Positions 24,725 through 33,421 of a DNA stretch of 64,000 nt are shown here, in pieces (the first letter of the stretch is position 1; the number at the start of each line of letters is the position of its first letter). This DNA comes from Micromonospora parva (GTDB lineage Bacteria; Actinomycetota; Actinomycetes; Mycobacteriales; Micromonosporaceae): positions 310,001-374,000 of the forward strand of contig NZ_JNZS01000004.1 in the NCBI RefSeq assembly GCF_000718515.1, in the 5' to 3' direction. A program made the translations under genes and the position numbers. The notes beneath the pieces are model-generated. The model was not told the DNA's origin. It was given only the letters and a program-made list of their open reading frames with translations, and made no database searches.

Positions 24725-26014
24725 TCAGGGGCTGGTGCAGGTGACGCTGCTGGGTGCGGTGGCCCCGTTACCGGTGGCGGTGAAGCCGAAGTTGGTCGAG
24801 GCGTTCGGACCCACAGTGCCGTTGTAGGGGGCGTTCCGGACGGTGACACTGCCGGTGGTGCCCGTGTTGACGCCGCTCCACAGGCTGCTGATGGCCTGAC
24901 CACTGGCCAGGGTCAGGCCCACGGTCCACCCGGTCAGGGCAGCCGTGGAGTTGTTGGCCACTGTCACCTCGGCCTGGTAGCCGCCGGGCCAGGTGTTCAA
25001 CGTCCGGTAGGTGGCAGTGCAGGTGCCCGGCTCGCCGGTGGGCGGCGGAGTCGTCGGCGGCGGGTCGGTGGGCGGCGGGTCGGTCGGCGGCGGGGTGGTC
25101 GGCGGCGTGGTCGACTCGAACTGGCTGAAGAACCTCCAGATCTCACCCGAGGTCCAGGTCCGCGAGTCGTTGGGGCTGCCCGACCCGTCGACCGGGCTGG
25201 GGGTGTGATCCCCGTCGAACGCCGCCCACTGCACCGGGTAGCCGGCCCGGCAACCCGAGTAGGCGGTGGTGATGTGGGTGAGGCTGCCCCGACTCGGCTC
25301 GCGCGGACTCTGCGCGGTGCACCCGTTGTTCCGGACGAACGTGTCGCGCAGTTGTCGCCCCTGCGAGATGTTCAGCACGCTGTCGTAGATGCCGTGGATG
25401 CCGAAGTAGGCGACGGGTTGGGTGCCGCCGTTGCAACCGCTGAGGTTGGCACCGGAGATCACGGTGACCGCGCGGATGACGGTGGGCCGGGCGCAGGCCA
25501 CCGCGTAACTCATCGCCCCGCCGTAGCTCCAGCCCAGGGCGAAGCGCTGGGTGGTGTCCACGCAGAGGTCGTTCTCGATCTGCCGGGAGATGTCGTCGAA
25601 GAGGGTCAGGTCCCGACCGTTGGTGTTGGCCCAGCCGGCGTTGATGCCCTGCGGGGCGACGAAGATCGCGCTGTTGTTCGACAACGGCTGGAGGCCGTAG
25701 TAGCCGGCCGAGGTGACGTTGTTCGCCGAGCCGTTCAACCAGTGGAAGCCGAAGATCAGACGGTACGGGCGGTTCCGGTCGTACCCGTCCGGGATCCGCA
25801 GGTTGTACGTACGGCTCTGTCCGCTGCTCTGGATCGTCCGGGTCCCGCTGGCGAGTGTGGGGGCCTTGCCGCAGCCGGCGGTCGCCGCGAGGGTGCCGTT
25901 GGTGGCGGCAACTGCCGTCGCACCGAGGCCGCCGCTCAACACGCCGCCGGTGGTGGCCGCGAGGAGAAGCGCCGCGGCCGCGATGGATGGGAGGAAGAAC
26001 CTACGTCTCAGCAT
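24725..26014 (-). CDS. Secreted CE1-type esterase with C-terminal CBM2 cellulose-binding module
   Basis: 429 aa. Signal peptide about residues 1-37 (RRRFFLPSIAAAALLLAA). The alpha/beta-hydrolase domain resembles feruloyl esterase / PHB depolymerase (LpqC) family 1 esterases, with nucleophile Ser in LGWSYGGAMSYA, PDGYD near the start of the fold and a candidate catalytic His in FDGDHTPSP. A Pro/Thr linker of TTPPTTPPPTDPPPT type leads to a CBM2 of about 100 residues with paired cysteines (CTATY and VTCTS) and NTWPGGYQAEV. AAGGAG lies before the ATG at 26014. It likely removes ester-linked groups from plant cell wall while bound to cellulose. Confidence 0.9.
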   Translation of the reverse strand: MLRRRFFLPSIAAAALLLAATTGGVLSGGLGATAVAATNGTLAATAGCGKAPTLASGTRTIQSSGQSRTYNLRIPDGYDRNRPYRLIFGFHWLNGSANNVTSAGYYGLQPLSNNSAIFVAPQGINAGWANTNGRDLTLFDDISRQIENDLCVDTTQRFALGWSYGGAMSYAVACARPTVIRAVTVISGANLSGCNGGTQPVAYFGIHGIYDSVLNISQGRQLRDTFVRNNGCTAQSPREPSRGSLTHITTAYSGCRAGYPVQWAAFDGDHTPSPVDGSGSPNDSRTWTSGEIWRFFSQFESTTPPTTPPPTDPPPTDPPPTTPPPTGEPGTCTATYRTLNTWPGGYQAEVTVANNSTAALTGWTVGLTLASGQAISSLWSGVNTGTTGSVTVRNAPYNGTVGPNASTNFGFTATGNGATAPSSVTCTSP

Positions 26015-26339
26015 TGTCTGGGCTCCTTGCCGTTCGGCGTCTCGTGCTCGTGGCTCGGCGGCGGCACCGGGGGTGTGCGGCCGCCACCCGTCGAGGCCGG
26101 GGCTGCCTACGGTGGAGCGTCGGAAGCTGGGCATGCGGCCGGCGCGACATCGTCCGACGACCAACAGTGGTCGCCTGGCATCGACGGGGCCCGGACTGGT
26201 CACCGACCGGGAGGCGGGAGGGGAGTGCCCTCGGCGCGTCTTCGCCGGCTGGCTCGGGTGACCGGGAGCGTGCCCTTCACTCCCGGATGAAAGATAGCAT
26301 GTTATCGATAACACACCGAGCGGTTCGTGGCGCTCGGGC
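26015..26339. other. Intergenic region upstream of the esterase gene
   Basis: 325 bases between the decarboxylase stop and the esterase start. No gene is evident. Contains the palindrome at 26300-26313 and the esterase ribosome site next to the start. Confidence 0.6.
26300..26313. promoter_or_regulatory. Perfect 14-bp palindrome, LacI-family-like operator
   Basis: TGTTATCGATAACA is a perfect palindrome with a central CG, the layout of LacI-family sites that control carbohydrate genes. It lies about 290 bases upstream of the CE1-CBM2 esterase start and is strikingly AT-rich for this DNA. No LacI-type gene is in the window. Confidence 0.55.
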
Positions 26340-27485
26340 TCACGTCCCGAACGGCCGGGACGCCCACTCGGCGGCCACTTCCCGCAGGTCACCGGTGCGG
26401 AAGAGCGGCGGCTCGTGCAGCAGGAAGTCACGGTGGCTGATGTTCCAGGCGTACGCGCCGGCCATGGCGAAGGCCAGCACGTCGCCCACGCCGATCGGCC
26501 CGGCGGTGCTGGAGAAGGACAGCACGTCCTTCGGGGTGCAGAGCTGCCCGACCACGGTGACCGGCCCGCCATCGGTACGGGGACCGGCGGCACCGAGCCG
26601 CGGGTGCACGGTGAACGGCTGCGCGTGCCCCTTCGCGGCCGGTGTCCGCAGGTGGTGCGTCCCGCCGGCCACCACCACGAACCACTCGCCGTAGGAGCGC
26701 TTCACGTCGATGACCTCGGTCAGGTACGCCCCGCAGTGGGCGGTGACCGACCGGCCCGGCTCGATGCGCAAGCGCACTCCCGGATAGCTGTCCAGGACGT
26801 CCGCCAGGGCCCGGCCGTAGCCCTCCCAGTCGAACCGCGCGTCGGGGTCGGTGTAGTCGACTGTCATGCCGCCGCCGACGTCGACCTCGGCGGCGTCGAC
26901 CTCGGCCACCGCCCAGTCGACCACCGCGGCGGCAACCGTCGCGGCGAGCGGTGCGTCCAACCCACTGGCCAGGTGGGCGTGGATTCCGCGGACGTCGATG
27001 CCGGCGGGCGGGCGGCGGGCACACCCGACGGCGTCGGCCGGGTCCATGCCGAACGGGCTGGGCCCACCGCCCATGACCAGGCTCGCGCCCGGCGCGTCGA
27101 CCGGCAGGTTCACCCGCAGCAGCACCTGAGCCGACCGGCCCGTGGCGGTGGCGAGCGCGCCGAGCCGGGCCAGCTCGGTGGGCGACTCGACGTGGATGCG
27201 GTGCACCCCGGCGTCGAGCGCGGCGGCGACGTCGGCGTCGGTCTTGCCCGGCCCGGCGTACGCGGCCGGCGCCCGTCCCGGCAGCACCTCGGCCAGCCTG
27301 CGCAGCTCGCCCCGGCTCGCGGCCTCGAACCCGTCGACGATCGGGGCGAGGGTTCGCAGCACACCGGGGTCCGGGTTGGCCTTGACCGCGTAGAGCAGCT
27401 CGACCGGCGGGGGCAGCGCCGCCCGGACGGCTCGGGCCTGCCCGGCCAGCGCGTCGAGGTCGTGGACGTAGACCGGTCGGGTCAT
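26340..27485 (-). CDS. Type III PLP decarboxylase for siderophore assembly (PvsE/SbnH-like)
   Basis: 381 aa, alanine-racemase-fold decarboxylase related to diaminopimelate/ornithine decarboxylases. Schiff-base Lys in LYAVKANPDPG, phosphate loops DVGGGMTVDY and RIEPGRS, and the partner-subunit cysteine in GQLCTPKD. Overlaps the upstream synthetase gene (ATGA) and is last in the operon. In vibrioferrin and staphyloferrin B pathways an enzyme of this type removes the carboxylate from an amino-acid unit (free or citryl-bound) to leave an amine or ethanolamine unit. Exact substrate unknown. Confidence 0.88.
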   Translation of the reverse strand: MTRPVYVHDLDALAGQARAVRAALPPPVELLYAVKANPDPGVLRTLAPIVDGFEAASRGELRRLAEVLPGRAPAAYAGPGKTDADVAAALDAGVHRIHVESPTELARLGALATATGRSAQVLLRVNLPVDAPGASLVMGGGPSPFGMDPADAVGCARRPPAGIDVRGIHAHLASGLDAPLAATVAAAVVDWAVAEVDAAEVDVGGGMTVDYTDPDARFDWEGYGRALADVLDSYPGVRLRIEPGRSVTAHCGAYLTEVIDVKRSYGEWFVVVAGGTHHLRTPAAKGHAQPFTVHPRLGAAGPRTDGGPVTVVGQLCTPKDVLSFSSTAGPIGVGDVLAFAMAGAYAWNISHRDFLLHEPPLFRTGDLREVAAEWASRPFGT

Positions 27486-29080
27486 CGTGGCCCACCCATC
27501 GGGTTCGGCACCGGCACGAACGGCGCGGCCCGGTCGGCGTCGCGCCGCCAGCGGACCAGCAGGTTCGCCTTGGCCAAGAACGGCTCCCCGTCGAGCAGAA
27601 CGCGCAGCTCGGCGGGATCACCGAGGTCGGCGGCGACCGCCTCGACGACGCCCCGCAGCTCCTGCCACAGCCGCTTCTCGATTCCCGGCCGCGCGTCGGC
27701 GAGAGCCCCGCTGATCCCACCGAGATGGTTGACGAACAGGCAGTAGACGATCCGGCGGTGGGCGGCGCGGGGACCGTAACGGACCTGCGCCGGGACGCCG
27801 TCCGGCCAGGTGGCCCACCGGTCGGCGTCCAGCTTCACCCCCTCCAGGTCGCGCAGCAGCATGCGTACCGGGCGACGGTCCCGGTCGAGCACCACGACCA
27901 CGTTCTGCAGGTGCGCCTCGTGCACGACGCCGTGGCTGAGCCAGCTGCGCAGCACCGCCGGCACCAGCAGGCCGACGTACGCCCGCCACCAGGCGACCGG
28001 ATCCGCTGTCACCAGCGGTGCGCCGGCGAGTGCCGCCGCCAGCACCGGGGTGTCGCCGGGACGCAGGTGCGGGCGCAGACCGCTGCGCAGGATCGTCCCG
28101 TACGCCTCGTCGGGGCCGGCGACGTCGACGGTGCGGTACGCGGGCTCGGCGAGCAGCCCCACCCCGTCCGGCAGCGGCACCCGGGCCAGCAGGTCGGTCA
28201 GCGCCACCGCCCCGGTGAGTTCGTAGCGGGCGTTCTTGCGCAGGCAGTTGGTGATCCGTACGTGCAGGCTGGTCTTCACGAACAGGTCGGCCCCGGGGGC
28301 GTAGAGGGTTCGGACGCTCGCCGTCGGCCGGACCGGCACACCGGCCGCCCCCAGGTCGCGCAGCAGTGGGTGGGCGGGCGGGACCAGCGACAGCTGCCAG
28401 GGGTGCACCGGCAGGGCGCGGTGCCCGCGCGGGGGCCGGGGCGGGTCGAGCGCGGCCACGAGCGCATCGAACGGTCCGGCGTCGGCGGTCAGGTCGTCCG
28501 GTACGGCGAGCCAGTGCAGCCGGAACGCCGTGCGCAGCTCCGGCGCGTACGCCCGCCAGCTGTCCGGGTCGCCGCTGCGCCACTTGGGGGTGGGGTGGTG
28601 CGGGTGGCCGAGGACCAGCGACTGCTCGGAGTCGACGTACGCGTCGATGGCGGGCTCACCGGTAGGGGTGGGGTCCGCGGCGGGTCGGTCGGCCAGCAGT
28701 CGGGCCACGGTGTCCCGACTGGCCCGGACCTGTTCGACGAACTCGTCATTCGCCAGCCCGGTACGGATGGTCAGCTCCGCCGCGACGAGGGCGGCCAGCC
28801 CGTCCGCGTCCAGGTCCGCCCACCGTCCGCCGCCGATGTCCCGCTGCACCGGGCCGGTGTAGCGGTGCGCGCCGATCGCCGAGGCTCGGGCCACCGCGCA
28901 GCGCACTGTGACGTCGAGGTGGCGCAGCAGCAGCCGGACGACACCGTCGACCACTGTCGGGGTGTCACCCGGCGGGGCCAGCTCGCGCAGCAGGCAACCG
29001 AAGACGGTGTGCGCGGCGGCCAGGTCGGCGAGCCGACCGGTGTCGGTGGCCGGCCGGGAGCGCAACTGGGCGCTCGTCAT
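27482..29080 (-). CDS. IucA/IucC-family NIS siderophore synthetase (PvsD-like position)
   Basis: 532 aa, an NRPS-independent siderophore synthetase that adenylates a carboxylate (citrate or its derivative) and couples it to an amine or alcohol. Family motifs: LVLGHPHHPTPKWRSG, ALPVHPWQLS, FVKTSLHVRITNCLRKN, VVHEAHLQNVVV and LRDLEGVKL. C-terminal FhuF-like part with VYCLFVNHLGG. ATG at 29080 overlaps the upstream synthetase stop (ATGA) and its own stop overlaps the decarboxylase start, so the three are tightly coupled. Long in-frame sequence upstream of this start belongs to the other synthetase and was dropped. Confidence 0.93.
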   Translation of the reverse strand: MTSAQLRSRPATDTGRLADLAAAHTVFGCLLRELAPPGDTPTVVDGVVRLLLRHLDVTVRCAVARASAIGAHRYTGPVQRDIGGGRWADLDADGLAALVAAELTIRTGLANDEFVEQVRASRDTVARLLADRPAADPTPTGEPAIDAYVDSEQSLVLGHPHHPTPKWRSGDPDSWRAYAPELRTAFRLHWLAVPDDLTADAGPFDALVAALDPPRPPRGHRALPVHPWQLSLVPPAHPLLRDLGAAGVPVRPTASVRTLYAPGADLFVKTSLHVRITNCLRKNARYELTGAVALTDLLARVPLPDGVGLLAEPAYRTVDVAGPDEAYGTILRSGLRPHLRPGDTPVLAAALAGAPLVTADPVAWWRAYVGLLVPAVLRSWLSHGVVHEAHLQNVVVVLDRDRRPVRMLLRDLEGVKLDADRWATWPDGVPAQVRYGPRAAHRRIVYCLFVNHLGGISGALADARPGIEKRLWQELRGVVEAVAADLGDPAELRVLLDGEPFLAKANLLVRWRRDADRAAPFVPVPNPMGGPR

Positions 29081-30705
29081 CGTGTCTCCCGCAGGTAGTT
29101 CGGGCCGGTACGCAGGTAGTACTTGTTGATGTCGGTGCAGCCCAGCCGTTGTTTGGGCAGCAGGGTGCCGGCGGTGAGCATCGCCTTGACGGGCAGGTGG
29201 GTGGCGTTCAGGACCCGCTCGGTGAAGGTCCGCCCCGCCGGGCCGTCGCCCCACCGGTCGCGGGCGGCGGCGAGCCGGGGCACCAGCGCCTCGGCCGGTG
29301 TCGGCACGGACAGCCCTCGGGCGGCCAGGGCGAGCAGGGGCGCGGCAGCGGCCAGGTGCAGGGTGATGGTGATGAACACGTCGGCCAACTCGTGCGGGTC
29401 GCGCGCCCACATCCGGTCGTCGTGCAGGGTGAGACCGTTCGTGCCGTCGTGCCGCGCGTCCAGCCGGGCGCCGTCGTTGTCCTTGTACAGCAGGCCGACG
29501 GCGCCGTCCGGGTGTACCAGCAGGTGGATGTTCTGCGGGTGGGCCTCCAGCGCGATCCCGTGCCGGAGCCAGAGGAAGACGTGCCAGTCGAGCAGCAGGT
29601 CCAGATAGGACTCCAGCAGTGCGACGGGCCGCTGCGGGCTGATCCGGTCGAGGACCGTGCCGGCCACCGGGTCAGCGGCGGCGAGGGCCGCGACCGGCAC
29701 CACCTGAACGCCGGCCAGGTCGCGCGGAAACCGGCGGAGCAGGAAACCGCGTCGCTCATCGCCGTCGACGTGCGCCCAGGTGCTCTCGTCGGCGTGCCGG
29801 ATCCGGCCGACGAAGCGGGGTTCGGTGCTGGCGATCCGGTCGAGCAGTGCCGCGACAGCCCCGCCGTCGGCGAGCGAGCCCGGTTGCAGGGTGCGTCGGT
29901 TGCGCGCGCCGAGACTCGCTGTCGGCAGCGGCAGTTTGAGATGCAGGTACGGGTCGTGGTCGAGTGCCACCGTCCGCATGGAGAGGGTGGGTCGCACCGG
30001 GGTCACCGGCAGGTCGACCACCGGGAGCGCGTCGCGTGTCACGGTGAGCGGATGCGCCGGCAGCAGCAGCTGATCCGGTCGCGGCGCGGGCGGCCACCAG
30101 GGCGGGAGTTGGCCGGTGAGCCGGACGTCCGTGGCGGGGGCGGCGTACCAGCGCAGCGCGAAGCGTGGGGCGTGCTCCGGGGCGTACCGGAGCAGTTCGT
30201 CGTCGCGCAGACCGTGCCGGCACCGGTCGGTGGGGTAGACGGGGTGGCCCTGGTGGGCGGCGAGCACGTCGTCCAGGAGCGCCGTCGGCAGGCCGGTCGG
30301 GGTGCTCGCCCGTTCGGCGGCCACCTCGGTGAACACCCGCTCCCGGTTCCGGGCGGCGAGCCGCCGGGCTCGCAGGTCGGCGCGGCACTCGACGGCGAAG
30401 TCCCGCCAGCCGGCCTCGGCCTCGGCGTTGCCGTGCGGGGCGAGCAGCGTCAACAACCCCTCCAGGGTCTCCGTACGCCGCGCGTCGCCACTGCCGTCCA
30501 CCAGCAGGACCGTCGGCGCGGAGCTGCGCAGGGCCTGCTGGAACCCGTCCGCCCGGACCGGTATGCGCAGCCGGCCGGCGGGGTGCGACACCTGCCACCA
30601 GTCGGGCCCGTCCGGGCGGCCGGCGGTGAGCAGACCGAGGTGATCCTCGCGCAGCAGGGCGTCGAGCACCCGGGTGAAGACCTCGCGCTCGCAGTCGTCG
30701 CTCAC
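29077..30705 (-). CDS. IucA/IucC-family NIS siderophore synthetase (PvsB-like position)
   Basis: 542 aa from a GTG at 30705 that overlaps the ATP-grasp stop (GTGA); a GTG at 30720 is an alternative. A second, divergent NIS synthetase: HQGHPVYPTDRCRHGL, LLLPAHPLTV, YLHLKLPLPTASLGARN, IALEAHPQNIHLLV and LYKDNDGARL occupy the positions of family motifs but several differ from the canonical KTSxxxR and RDxxG forms. It ends with a FhuF-like C-terminus. Two synthetases imply two condensations on the citrate or ketoacid scaffold. Confidence 0.91.
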   Translation of the reverse strand: MSDDCEREVFTRVLDALLREDHLGLLTAGRPDGPDWWQVSHPAGRLRIPVRADGFQQALRSSAPTVLLVDGSGDARRTETLEGLLTLLAPHGNAEAEAGWRDFAVECRADLRARRLAARNRERVFTEVAAERASTPTGLPTALLDDVLAAHQGHPVYPTDRCRHGLRDDELLRYAPEHAPRFALRWYAAPATDVRLTGQLPPWWPPAPRPDQLLLPAHPLTVTRDALPVVDLPVTPVRPTLSMRTVALDHDPYLHLKLPLPTASLGARNRRTLQPGSLADGGAVAALLDRIASTEPRFVGRIRHADESTWAHVDGDERRGFLLRRFPRDLAGVQVVPVAALAAADPVAGTVLDRISPQRPVALLESYLDLLLDWHVFLWLRHGIALEAHPQNIHLLVHPDGAVGLLYKDNDGARLDARHDGTNGLTLHDDRMWARDPHELADVFITITLHLAAAAPLLALAARGLSVPTPAEALVPRLAAARDRWGDGPAGRTFTERVLNATHLPVKAMLTAGTLLPKQRLGCTDINKYYLRTGPNYLRETR

Positions 30706-31871
30706 TCGACGATGGTCCACTGCAGGTCGCCGCGGAGGGCGGCCAGTGACTGCCGGACGGCGTTCTCGTCGGGGCCGATGCCGTGCAGCACGGCGAGGTA
30801 GTCGCGGTTGGTGCCGGTGTGCGCGGCGGTGCGGCCCACCTCGCGCAACGGGTGGCAGCCCAACCGGACGTCGCCGTGGACGGTGTCCAGCCGGCCCGGC
30901 GCGGCGACGAGACGGCCGGACCGGTCCGCGCAGACGTACTCGACCCGGGCGTGTCGGTCGACGGTGTCGGGCAGGCGCAGGGCGGCCAGCGGCTCGCCCA
31001 GGTGCAGCCGGATGACGTACTCGAACAGCGGCACACCGAGCAGTTCGGCGAGGATCAGGTCCATCCGGTCACCGATGAGGCGGTAGTTCACCTCGATGAG
31101 CCGGACCCGGCCGTCGGAGATGACGTACTCGGTGTGGCAGGCGCCGAAGCCGACCCCGAGCGCGTCGAGTCGGGCCCGGAGCTGGGTGCGCGCCGGCTCT
31201 GCCGGGGGCGACCAGGCGAGGCTCTCCTCGGTGAAGGTCGGTGGCGAGCCGAGGGCGGTGCGCCACCCGCCGAGGGAGGCCAGCTCGGTGCCGTCGCCGA
31301 GGGTCTCGAAGGTCCGCAGTTCACCGTCGAGGTACTCCTCGACCACCAGCGCCACGTCGGGCCGCCGGTTGCGGATCTCGGCGACCCGGGCGACCAGCTC
31401 GGCGTGGTCGACCACCAGGTACGCGTCCTCACTGGCCACCCCCTCGCGGGGCTTGACCACCGCCGGGAACATCTCGTTCGGCACCTTTGGCGGGTCTGCG
31501 GGGTCGACGGTGACGACGCGTACCCGATCGAGGCCCGCGGCGGCGATCACCCGGCGGGCGGCGGCCTTGTCCTTGCAGAGACGGGCGGCGTCCGGGTCCT
31601 TGCCGGGCAGGCCGAGCTTTCGGGCGGCGATCGCGGTGGCCTCCTGGAGGTGGTCGCTGTTGGACAGTAGCGCCACCGGTCGGGTCGCTGCCGTCGCCGC
31701 GACCACGGCTGCCGCGTCGCGGACCGCGCACCGCGTCACCGGCACGTCCGCAGGCCATTCTGCGGGACGGTCGGTCAGCACGGTGGTCGGCAGCCCGAGG
31801 GACGCCGCCGCCGGAAGGAACCCGTGCAGGACGGCGTCGGTGGGGTTGAGCGCGGTCAGGTAGAGCCGCAT
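30702..31871 (-). CDS. ATP-grasp ligase of the siderophore pathway (PvsA-like)
   Basis: 389 aa. ATP-grasp features: FPAVVKPREGVASEDAYLV (ATP-binding Lys and loop), ALVVEEYLDGELRTFETL and the metal site RLIEVNYRLIGD near residue 285. It would join an amino acid carboxylate to an amine or other acceptor through an acyl-phosphate. First gene of the biosynthetic operon: GGAGGTGG directly precedes the ATG, and an iron box lies 32 bases upstream. ATP-grasp plus two NIS synthetases plus a PLP decarboxylase is the vibrioferrin pvsA-B-D-E set. Confidence 0.88.
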   Translation of the reverse strand: MRLYLTALNPTDAVLHGFLPAAASLGLPTTVLTDRPAEWPADVPVTRCAVRDAAAVVAATAATRPVALLSNSDHLQEATAIAARKLGLPGKDPDAARLCKDKAAARRVIAAAGLDRVRVVTVDPADPPKVPNEMFPAVVKPREGVASEDAYLVVDHAELVARVAEIRNRRPDVALVVEEYLDGELRTFETLGDGTELASLGGWRTALGSPPTFTEESLAWSPPAEPARTQLRARLDALGVGFGACHTEYVISDGRVRLIEVNYRLIGDRMDLILAELLGVPLFEYVIRLHLGEPLAALRLPDTVDRHARVEYVCADRSGRLVAAPGRLDTVHGDVRLGCHPLREVGRTAAHTGTNRDYLAVLHGIGPDENAVRQSLAALRGDLQWTIVE

Positions 31872-31902
31872 ACCACCTCCGTCGACTACCACGATGTCAC
31901 GA

Positions 31903-31921
31903 TTAGGGTAGCCTACCCTTA
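31903..31921. promoter_or_regulatory. Iron box (IdeR/DmdR-type) for the siderophore biosynthesis operon
   Basis: TTAGGGTAGCCTACCCTTA matches 15 of 19 positions of the IdeR/DmdR1 consensus TTAGGTTAGGCTAACCTAA. It lies between the MFS stop (31922) and the ATP-grasp start (31871), so it would control the ATP-grasp-synthetase-synthetase-decarboxylase operon in response to iron. Confidence 0.75.
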
Positions 31922-33421
31922 TTAGGCGGAGATGGTGCGGTCTGCCCGGTGCAGCAGTCCGGCGGCCACCAGACCACCGATCAGCACCGCTGCCGCGCCC
32001 ACCAGCTGTCCCGTCTCCAGCGCCGAGGCGAAGGCGACAGTCACTGCCTCCCGCTCGGCACCGTCGCGGGCGGCGGCGAGAGCCGCGGGGAACGATCCGG
32101 CGCCGGCCACCGCCGCCGGCAGCAGCGCCGCGAACCGGGCGTTCAGCACGGCACCCAGCACCGCGATGCCGAGGCTGCTGCCCACCTCGGTCATGGTGCC
32201 GTCGACCCCCGCGCCAGCGCCGGCCTTCGCCGCCGGGATCGCGCTCATCACGGCCTCGACGATGGCCGGGTTGGCCAGCGCGCAACCGGCGCCCATGACG
32301 AGCAGCCCCGCCAGCAGCACCGCGTACCCGTCGGACGGGAAGAGGGTGACCAGCGCTAGCCCGGCCGCGAGCAGCGTCATACCGACGGCGATGGCGACCG
32401 CCAGGCCGAGCCGACGGATCACGCCCGCGACGACACCACTGACGTTGAGCAGCACGATGGACAGCGCGAAGGGCGCCATCCGCAGACCGGCCTCCCAGGC
32501 CGGGTAACCCCGCACGAACTGGAGGTGCTGGGTGAGCAGAAAGAGCGCGCCGGTGGCACCGAACGTGATCAGCACGACTCCGGAGATCGCACCGACGAAG
32601 CGCTGGTCCCGGAAGAAGCCCATGTCCAGCATCGGATGTGGGATCCGTCGCTCCCACCGCACGAAGATCCCGAGTACCAGTACGCCGACGATCGCCACAC
32701 CGATCACCTCGGTCGACGTCCACCCGCGCTCCGGCCCGGAGATGATCGCCCAGACGACAGCGGTCAGACCGGCGGTGGAGAGCACGGCGCCGGGCACGTC
32801 GAGTCGACCGCCGGCAGGCCCGCGGGACTCGGGGACCAGCGCGCGACCGACGAGCAGGCAGACCAGCACGATCGGCACGTTCATCAGGAAGATCGCGCCC
32901 CAGGGCAGATGGGCGAGGATGGTGCCGCCGATCGGTGGCCCGATGGCGAAACCCAACGCGCTGGTGGCAGCCCAGATGCCGATCGCCCGGGACCGCTCGG
33001 CGGCGTCGAAGACCTGCATCGCCACCGCGAGCGTCGAGGTGACCAGCAGCGCGCCACCGACGCCCATGCCGGCCCGCGCGGCGATCAACTGTCCGCTGGT
33101 ACTGGCGAGACCGGCGGCCAGCGAGCCGGCCCCGAACAGGACGAGCCCGGCGAGCAACATCCGGCGGCGACCGTACCGGTCCGCGGCGCTGCCGGCGGTG
33201 AGCAGCAACCCGGACAGCACCAACGCGTACGCGTTGATCATCCATTGCACCTCAGCGGTGCTGGCGCCCAGCTCGGTGGTGAGCACCGGCACCGCCACCG
33301 TCAGCACGGTGTTGTCCAGCACCACGACCAGCTGCGCGACGCACAGCACGGCCAGGATGAGCCATCGCTGTGGCAGTCGTACCGGTGTCGCGGTGTCGGT
33401 GGCCGGCTGGACGCTGGTCAC
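31922..33421 (-). CDS. MFS siderophore exporter (DHA2 type)
   Basis: 499 aa, GTG start at 33421 overlapping the next gene's stop (GTGA). Hydrophobic profile fits 14 helices: LILAVLCVAQLVVVLDNTVL opens it, AADRYGRRRMLLAGLVLFG is the A-type loop, and motif C-like GPPIGGTILAHLPW follows. Position in the iron-regulated transport operon, with the exporter PvsC as functional counterpart, suggests efflux of the siderophore. Much longer in-frame reading upstream covers the RhtX-like gene in the wrong frame and was excluded. Confidence 0.88.
   Translation of the reverse strand: MTSVQPATDTATPVRLPQRWLILAVLCVAQLVVVLDNTVLTVAVPVLTTELGASTAEVQWMINAYALVLSGLLLTAGSAADRYGRRRMLLAGLVLFGAGSLAAGLASTSGQLIAARAGMGVGGALLVTSTLAVAMQVFDAAERSRAIGIWAATSALGFAIGPPIGGTILAHLPWGAIFLMNVPIVLVCLLVGRALVPESRGPAGGRLDVPGAVLSTAGLTAVVWAIISGPERGWTSTEVIGVAIVGVLVLGIFVRWERRIPHPMLDMGFFRDQRFVGAISGVVLITFGATGALFLLTQHLQFVRGYPAWEAGLRMAPFALSIVLLNVSGVVAGVIRRLGLAVAIAVGMTLLAAGLALVTLFPSDGYAVLLAGLLVMGAGCALANPAIVEAVMSAIPAAKAGAGAGVDGTMTEVGSSLGIAVLGAVLNARFAALLPAAVAGAGSFPAALAAARDGAEREAVTVAFASALETGQLVGAAAVLIGGLVAAGLLHRADRTISA

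Noticed and set aside
25020..25110. Short tandem DNA repeats near the esterase
   Set aside because: They encode the Pro/Thr linker between esterase and CBM2.
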